A stretch of 10,471 bases of DNA from CAMPJU01 sp046566095 (lineage in GTDB: Bacteria; Pseudomonadota; Gammaproteobacteria; Xanthomonadales; Xanthomonadaceae). Location of the stretch: NCBI GenBank assembly GCA_046566095.1, contig JBKHXI010000047.1:1-10471 (forward strand), written 5' to 3'. Positions 7,801 to 10,471 of this stretch are shown here, piece after piece. The translations under genes were made by a program, and so were the position numbers. Numbering within the stretch: position 1 is the stretch's first letter; every line of letters begins with the position of its first letter. The notes under the pieces are model-generated. The model was given only the letters and a program-made list of their open reading frames with translations. It made no database searches and had not been told where the DNA came from.

Positions 7801-8113
7801 CGGCCCGGATCCGGCCGCGGCCCCGGTGCTGGCCCTGCGCGGCGACATCGACGCGCGGCTGGTCGCGGTCGCCGCGCCGGACGGCTGGCGCTGCGGTCCG
7901 GTCGAGCCGGCCGGCACCGGCTTCCACGCCGAATGCCGGGCGCAGGCGGCGATGGCCCCGGGGACCCGGGTGCTGGCCTTCGCGCTGCGCGCCCAGCCCT
8001 CGGCGGCCGCCGCCCAGGCCCGCTTCGAGGGCGAGATCCGCTCCGCCACTCCCGACCCGGATCCGGCCAACAACCGCGCCACCCTGCGCGCGCCGCAGGC
8101 CGGCGCCCGCTGA
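4874..8113 (+). CDS. Secreted ExeM/NucH-family endonuclease with lamin-tail, OB-fold, EEP and two C-terminal domains
   Basis: This 1079-residue exported protein probably cleaves extracellular DNA with divalent metal. A signal peptide (positive MRTDR, hydrophobic core, AQA) predicts cleavage after residue 25. A lamin-tail-like beta domain follows (about 26-196; C135 and C153 could form a disulfide), then an OB-fold segment (217-312) of the type found in YhcR/ExeM nucleases. The endonuclease/exonuclease/phosphatase domain spans about 470-810. Visible catalytic motifs are VEVEN (E533), NNHLRS (H638), GDFNAFE (D694, N696), LDH (D759, H760) and SDHDPV (D801, H802), so it looks active. Two DUF11/CARDB-like domains complete it (817-947 and 948-1079). 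No C-terminal anchor or sorting signal is seen, so it is likely released or loosely held. ATG 4874 has GAGGGGG 7 nt upstream and starts the signal peptide; the frame opens 30 codons earlier but that extension would destroy the signal peptide. The family call is firm; the exact nucleic-acid preference is not. Confidence 0.93.
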   Translation: MRTDRTGWAAGWLAVVLLWASAAQAQVVVSQVYGGGGNSGATLRSDFIELRNNGSSEVSLDGWSVQYASASGSTWQRTPLSGRIAAGGYYLVKQADGAGGSQALPTPDATGTIAMSATAGKVALVSGGGALSGTCPLAAAVVVDFVGFGGANCFEGAGPVAALSNTTAALRKGDGAVDSDHNAADFDRGAPNPRNSATAPPEPPPAPLALAIARIQGSGLVSPYEGQLVATEGVVTALRFNNGFFLQSANDDGDPATSEGIFVFTGSASPAAAAVGNRVRVTGTVGEFVPASNPNQLSITQIATPTVELLESGVALPAPVPLSAAELGPDAQPGTLERLEGMRVAVAEATVVAPSGGFIQERDATASSDGVFHVVLPGVPRPFREPGIGIMDRALASLPAGKDPPLFDTNQERLMVRSRGQVGAAAVSVDVGAQVAGLVGVLDYFAGTWALLPDAATPPAVAGGRLPQAVNDPEYDQATIAGFNLLRLFDEVADGNGAPTLTAAALDKRLAKAAAAICDFLKAPDILGVVEVENLRVLQLLSERLVATCPAAPAYAPYLVPGNDVGGINVGFLVNARDAGDGRPRVQVLEVVQYGKDTRLSNPDGSSSLLNDRPPLLLRAVVHDGRGGAWPVTVINNHLRSLSGIDDPAPGSNGWASGGERVRVKRGAQAAYLAGLVEQLQRDNPGEQIVLVGDFNAFEFNDGYVDVMGVIRGDAAPPEQVLTHVASPLTAPLVDGSQLIDRADQRYSYVFAGNAQTLDHVLVNSALAAGVAGLAVEHARINADFGVDNFGDAGIAVRSSDHDPVRLAVKVPAFEAADLAVSASAAPAQARPDEAVRFEARVGNRGPGAARHAAVVFLFGTALDALAIDAPAGWTCQPPRLEGGRSAATCTTGLLAAGDSARFALDTRMPEAPPEGALSLAVAVDAATRDPANGDNQATARIANAARADLSLRLEGSAAPLPRGVAGVFLLRAGNAGPDPAAAPVLALRGDIDARLVAVAAPDGWRCGPVEPAGTGFHAECRAQAAMAPGTRVLAFALRAQPSAAAAQARFEGEIRSATPDPDPANNRATLRAPQAGAR

Positions 8114-8121
8114 GCGTCGCC

Positions 8122-8146
8122 GCCCGCCCGGCCACGCCGGGCGGGC
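8122..8146 (+). terminator. Strong GC hairpin after the nuclease gene
   Basis: GCCCGCCCGGC and GCCGGGCGGGC make a perfect 11-bp stem with a 3-nt loop, starting 8 nt past the nuclease stop. There is no T-tract (CCCGCGGTTCC follows). Position and stability suggest a transcript 3' end. Without a U-run, efficiency is uncertain. Confidence 0.5.
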
Positions 8147-8178
8147 CCCGCGGTTCCGGGGCGGCCGCGCGTTATGGG

Positions 8179-8184
8179 TATCAT
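8179..8184 (+). promoter_or_regulatory. -10 candidate for the E1 operon
   Basis: TATCAT matches five of six -10 consensus bases and stands out in this GC-rich gap. Initiation near 8191 would give a leader of about 25 nt to ATG 8216. The -35 region is poor (TTCCGG at 19 nt spacing). If right, the in-frame ATG at 8174 lies upstream of the transcript and cannot be the start codon. Confidence 0.4.
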
Positions 8185-8215
8185 CGGGGTCCCGCCGGAA
8201 TCCGATCCGTACCCG

Positions 8216-9295
8216 ATGACCGTCGCCGCGCGCTTCGAGATCGAACACCTCCAGTACCTCACGCCCGACGGCAAGCTGTCCGGCAAGCTGCCGGAGGCGG
8301 TGCAGGACGCCCAGTCGCTGGTGCCGCTGTTCGAGCAGATGCTGTTCGTGCGCACCTTCGACGACAAGGCGATCCGGCTGCAGCGCACCGGCAAGCTCGG
8401 CACCTACGCCGCCTGCCTCGGCCACGAGGCCACCCACGTCGGCATCGGCGCGGCGATGCGGCCCGAGGACGTGTTCGCGCCCAGCTACCGCGAGTACGGC
8501 GCGCAGTTCATGCGCGGGGTCAAGCCGCGCGAGGTGCTGATGTACTGGGGCGGCGACGAGCGCGGCAACGATTTCTCCGGGCCGAAGCACGACTACCCCT
8601 GGTGCGTGCCGATCGCGACCCAGTGCCTGCACGCGGCCGGCGCGGCGCTCGCGTTCAAGCTGCGCGGCGAGAAGCGGGTGGCGGTGACCTGCTGCGGCGA
8701 CGGCGGCAGTTCCAAGACCGACACCTACGCCGCGATCAACTCGGCCGGCGCCTACGGCCTGCCGTTCGTGCAGTGCATCATCAACAACGGCTGGGCGATC
8801 TCGGTCCCGCGCCGCGCCCAGACCGGCGCCAGGACCCTGGCGCAGAAGGGCATCGCCGGCGGCCTGCACTGCCTGCAGGTCGACGGCAACGACCTCATCG
8901 CCGTGCTCGAAGGCATGCGCCGGGCGATGACCCGCGCACGCAACGGCGAAGGCGGCAGCGTGATCGAGTTCCTGACCTACCGCCTGCACGACCACACCAC
9001 CGCCGACGACGCCCGCCGCTACCGCGACGAGGCCGAGGTCAAGGCCGCCTGGGAGCGCGAGCCGATCTCCCGGCTGCGCACGTTCCTGGCGGCGAAGAAG
9101 CTGTGGGACGAGAAGCGCGAAGAGGCCTGGATCGCCGAATGCGGCGCGAAGGTCGACGAGGAGATCGACGCCTACCTGGAGACCAAGGTGCAGCCGGTGA
9201 CCGCGATGTTCGACCACCTGTACGCCGATCCGCCGCCGGACCTGCTGGCGCAGCGCGCCGCCGCGGTCGCCCTGGAGGGCAAGCGCAATGGCTGA
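8216..9295 (+). CDS. pdhA: 2-oxoacid dehydrogenase E1 component, alpha subunit (pyruvate or branched-chain type)
   Basis: This 359-residue cytosolic subunit pairs with the beta subunit encoded next to it as an alpha2-beta2 E1. It binds thiamine diphosphate, decarboxylates a 2-oxoacid and passes the acyl group to E2 lipoyl. The cofactor motif is complete: GDGGSS from 161 to N190/N191. Other family motifs are GTYAACLGHEA, APSYREYGAQFMRG, and RLHDHTTADDARRYR in the active-site loop region. HTTADD resembles the Bacillus PdhA/BkdA group as much as pyruvate-specific enzymes, so branched-chain oxoacids are a real alternative; the symbol follows usual Xanthomonas annotation and is tentative. ATG 8216 (MTVAARFEIE) is preferred over in-frame ATG 8174, which adds 14 atypical residues and lies just upstream of the -10 candidate; neither has a strong Shine-Dalgarno. 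The 3' end overlaps the beta gene by 8 nt, indicating translational coupling. Confidence 0.93.
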   Translation: MTVAARFEIEHLQYLTPDGKLSGKLPEAVQDAQSLVPLFEQMLFVRTFDDKAIRLQRTGKLGTYAACLGHEATHVGIGAAMRPEDVFAPSYREYGAQFMRGVKPREVLMYWGGDERGNDFSGPKHDYPWCVPIATQCLHAAGAALAFKLRGEKRVAVTCCGDGGSSKTDTYAAINSAGAYGLPFVQCIINNGWAISVPRRAQTGARTLAQKGIAGGLHCLQVDGNDLIAVLEGMRRAMTRARNGEGGSVIEFLTYRLHDHTTADDARRYRDEAEVKAAWEREPISRLRTFLAAKKLWDEKREEAWIAECGAKVDEEIDAYLETKVQPVTAMFDHLYADPPPDLLAQRAAAVALEGKRNG

Positions 9296-10301
9296 GGCGA
9301 AGCAGAAGCCGGCGGCCGACCAGGACGCGATCACCCTGATCGAGGCCCTCACCCGGGCCATGGCCTGGGAAATGCGCCACGACGATTCGGTGATCGTGCT
9401 GGGCGAGGACGTGGGCGTGAACGGCGGCGTGTTCCGCGCCACCGCCGGGCTGCAGGCCGAGTTCGGCGACGAGCGGGTGCTCGACACCCCGCTGGACGAG
9501 ACCACCATCGCCGGGCTCACCGTGGGCCTGGCCTCGCAGGGCATGAAGCCGGTGGCCGAGGTGCAGTTCGACGGCTTCGTCTACCCGATGGTCGACCACA
9601 TCATCTGCCACGCCGCGCGCTTCCGCTACCGCACCCGCGGCCGGCTCACCTGCCCGATGGTGCTGCGCGTGCCCTGGGGCGGCGGCATCCGCGCGCCCGA
9701 GCACCACAGCGAGGCCAACGAAGCGATCTTCACCAACGTGCCCGGGCTGCGGGTGGTGATGCCGTCCTCGCCGGCGCGCGCCTACGGGCTGCTGCTGGCC
9801 GCGATCCGCGAGCCGGACCCGGTGATCTTCATGGAGCCCAAGCGCATCTACCGCCAGTACAAGGAAGTGGTGCCCGACGACGGCGAGGCGCTGCCGCTGG
9901 ACGTGTGCTACGTGCTGCGCGACGGCAGCGACGTGACCCTGGTCACCTGGGGCGCGCAGGTCAAGGAATGCCTGGAGTCGGCCGAGAAGCTGGCGGCCGA
10001 GGGCATCGAGGCCGAAGTGATCGACGTGGCCACGCTGCGGCCGCTGGACTTCGCCACCATCGCCGAGTCGGTGTCGCGCACCGGCCGCTGCGTGGTGGTG
10101 CACGAGGCGCCGAAGACCGCCGGTTTCGGCGCCGAGATCGCCGCGCGCCTGGCCGAGGAATCGATGTACGACCTGCTGGCCCCGGTCGAGCGCGTCACCG
10201 GCTACGACACCCACATCCCGCTGTTCCGCCTCGAGATGAAGTACCTGCCCTCGGTCGAGCGCATCGTCGCTGCGGCCAAGCGCACGCTCGAGGCGGGCTG
10301 A
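9288..10301 (+). CDS. pdhB: 2-oxoacid dehydrogenase E1 component, beta subunit
   Basis: This 337-residue protein completes the E1 heterotetramer. The N-terminal transketolase-like pyrimidine-binding domain (about 13-190) carries GEDVGVNGGVFRAT (39-52) and DTPLDE ending at E71, the expected glutamate contacting the thiamine aminopyrimidine. AEVQFDGFVYPMVDHI (90-105), RVPWGGG (127-133) and HHSEANEA (139-146) follow; a histidine in this last segment is expected at the active site. The transketolase C-terminal domain (about 205-325) includes DVTLVTWG and VIDVATLRPLD. ATG 9288 overlaps the alpha stop and is served by GGAGG (9274-9278), 9 nt upstream inside the alpha gene. Length is normal. No terminator follows before a dispersed repeat and an insertion sequence 46 nt downstream; E2 and E3 genes are not visible. 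Whether the substrate is pyruvate or a branched-chain oxoacid is open, as for the alpha subunit. Confidence 0.94.
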   Translation: MAEAKQKPAADQDAITLIEALTRAMAWEMRHDDSVIVLGEDVGVNGGVFRATAGLQAEFGDERVLDTPLDETTIAGLTVGLASQGMKPVAEVQFDGFVYPMVDHIICHAARFRYRTRGRLTCPMVLRVPWGGGIRAPEHHSEANEAIFTNVPGLRVVMPSSPARAYGLLLAAIREPDPVIFMEPKRIYRQYKEVVPDDGEALPLDVCYVLRDGSDVTLVTWGAQVKECLESAEKLAAEGIEAEVIDVATLRPLDFATIAESVSRTGRCVVVHEAPKTAGFGAEIAARLAEESMYDLLAPVERVTGYDTHIPLFRLEMKYLPSVERIVAAAKRTLEAG

Positions 10302-10311
10302 CCAACGCCCT

Positions 10312-10342
10312 GTCGTCCCGAGCGCAGCGAGGGACCTGCTTC
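10312..10342 (+). repeat. Dispersed intergenic repeat, copy 2, next to the IS
   Basis: These 31 bp are identical to 1926-1956 and lie 10 nt past the E1-beta stop. Identity between copies stops at 10342, five bases before the first base of the insertion sequence, so the insertion may have cut a longer repeat. The imperfect palindrome is the only structure after the E1 operon that could act at the transcript end. Confidence 0.75.
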
Positions 10343-10343
10343 A

Positions 10344-10347
10344 CTAG
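10344..10347. repeat. Probable target-site duplication (CTAG) of the insertion sequence
   Basis: CTAG directly abuts the inferred IS terminus. Insertion sequences of the IS5 group duplicate a 4-bp YTAR target, which CTAG fits. The partner copy would be beyond the window edge, so duplication is not confirmed. Confidence 0.55.
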
Positions 10348-10372
10348 GGAAGGTCTGAACAACTCCCCCAAT

Positions 10373-10404
10373 CCCGGCGACAATAGCGCAACCTGCCGGG
10401 GAGG
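10373..10404 (+). promoter_or_regulatory. Hairpin masking the transposase ribosome binding site
   Basis: CCCGGC (10373-10378) pairs with GCCGGG (10395-10400); alternatively CTCCCC (10363-10368) pairs with GGGGAG (10398-10403). Both pair part of the Shine-Dalgarno GGGGAGG (10398-10404), 7 nt before ATG 10412. Such structures could limit translation from transcripts reading in from outside, a control known in some other insertion sequences. Pairing is seen; regulation is inferred. Confidence 0.4.
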
Positions 10405-10411
10405 ATGATCG

Positions 10412-10471
10412 ATGCAGCTGACGTTCGGTGACGCCGAGGGCCTGGGCACGCGCAAGCGCACGCGCCGGGAG
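10412..10471 (+). CDS. IS5-family transposase, N-terminal 20 codons (partial)
   Basis: The visible peptide starts MQLTFGDAEGLGTRKR and continues to the window edge. It resembles the start of IS5 transposases such as InsH, which have QLTFADSE followed by a basic stretch and mark this subgroup of DDE transposases. The DDE catalytic core is not in view, so integrity cannot be judged. The start at 10412 has GGGGAGG 7 nt upstream. An ATG at 10405 is out of frame with this peptide. Confidence 0.82.
   Translation, partial: MQLTFGDAEGLGTRKRTRRE

Larger units (their letters stand above)
10348..10471 (+). mobile_element. IS5-family insertion sequence, left end (cut by window edge)
   Basis: The element begins GGAAGGTCTGAACAACTC, close to the IS5 terminal repeat (GGAAGGTGCGAACAAGTC as I recall it), directly after CTAG. 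A 64-nt leader precedes a transposase start codon. Only the first 124 bp are in the window; the transposase body and right terminal repeat would lie beyond it. The transposase points the same way as the E1 operon. Confidence 0.85.

Noticed and set aside
4894..9339. Plus-strand 1481-codon open frame
   Set aside because: It crosses the nuclease and E1-alpha genes in another frame. The product is almost entirely Arg, Gly, Ala, Pro and Gln, typical of GC-bias artefacts.
6506..9544. Minus-strand 1012-codon open frame
   Set aside because: Antisense across three well-supported genes, low-complexity and without recognisable motifs.
10195..10461. Minus-strand 88-codon frame at the right edge
   Set aside because: Antisense to the E1-beta end, the repeat and the IS left end; no family resemblance.

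Overview
The window is about 10.5 kb of very GC-rich chromosomal DNA. It looks like a member of the Xanthomonadaceae/Lysobacteraceae (Xanthomonas, Lysobacter, Luteimonas or a relative). The clearest sign is a tryptophan 2,3-dioxygenase whose active-site residues fall at the same residue numbers as in the characterised Xanthomonas campestris enzyme (F51, H55, Y113, R117, H240, T254). The general base composition and the IS5-type element at the right edge fit the same group. Because of the GC bias, long open frames run antisense or out of frame through almost every gene; these are artefacts and are left out.

Layout. The left half is read on the minus strand: a proton-coupled oligopeptide transporter (POT/PTR2 family, 146-1756), an AbgT-family transporter (2194-3771) and tryptophan 2,3-dioxygenase kynA (3868-4746). 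The transporter genes each have a hairpin terminator candidate downstream and a promoter candidate upstream, so they look largely independent. A 437-nt spacer between them holds a terminator, a dispersed repeat and a promoter. The right half is read on the plus strand: a secreted multidomain ExeM/NucH-type nuclease (4874-8113), then the alpha and beta E1 subunits of a thiamine-diphosphate 2-oxoacid dehydrogenase (8216-9295 and 9288-10301, overlapping by 8 nt). The left end of an IS5-family insertion sequence follows (10348 to the window end), with the first 20 codons of its transposase.

How the parts relate. kynA starts the kynurenine route from tryptophan, which can lead to NAD, anthranilate or alanine. 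AbgT relatives handle aminobenzoate-type compounds, so its position 96 nt downstream of kynA on the same strand is suggestive but unproven. The nuclease is exported and probably degrades extracellular DNA for nutrients or biofilm turnover. The two E1 genes are translationally coupled. Such complexes also need E2 and E3, and the insertion sequence begins only 46 nt after the E1-beta stop, so it may separate E1 from a downstream E2 gene.

I see no defence system, CRISPR array, tRNA, rRNA or prophage. The most interesting items are the repeat that ends a few bases from the IS boundary, the hairpins that would mask the transposase ribosome binding site, the dyad cluster between kynA and the nuclease gene, and the two equal-length C-terminal domains of the nuclease.
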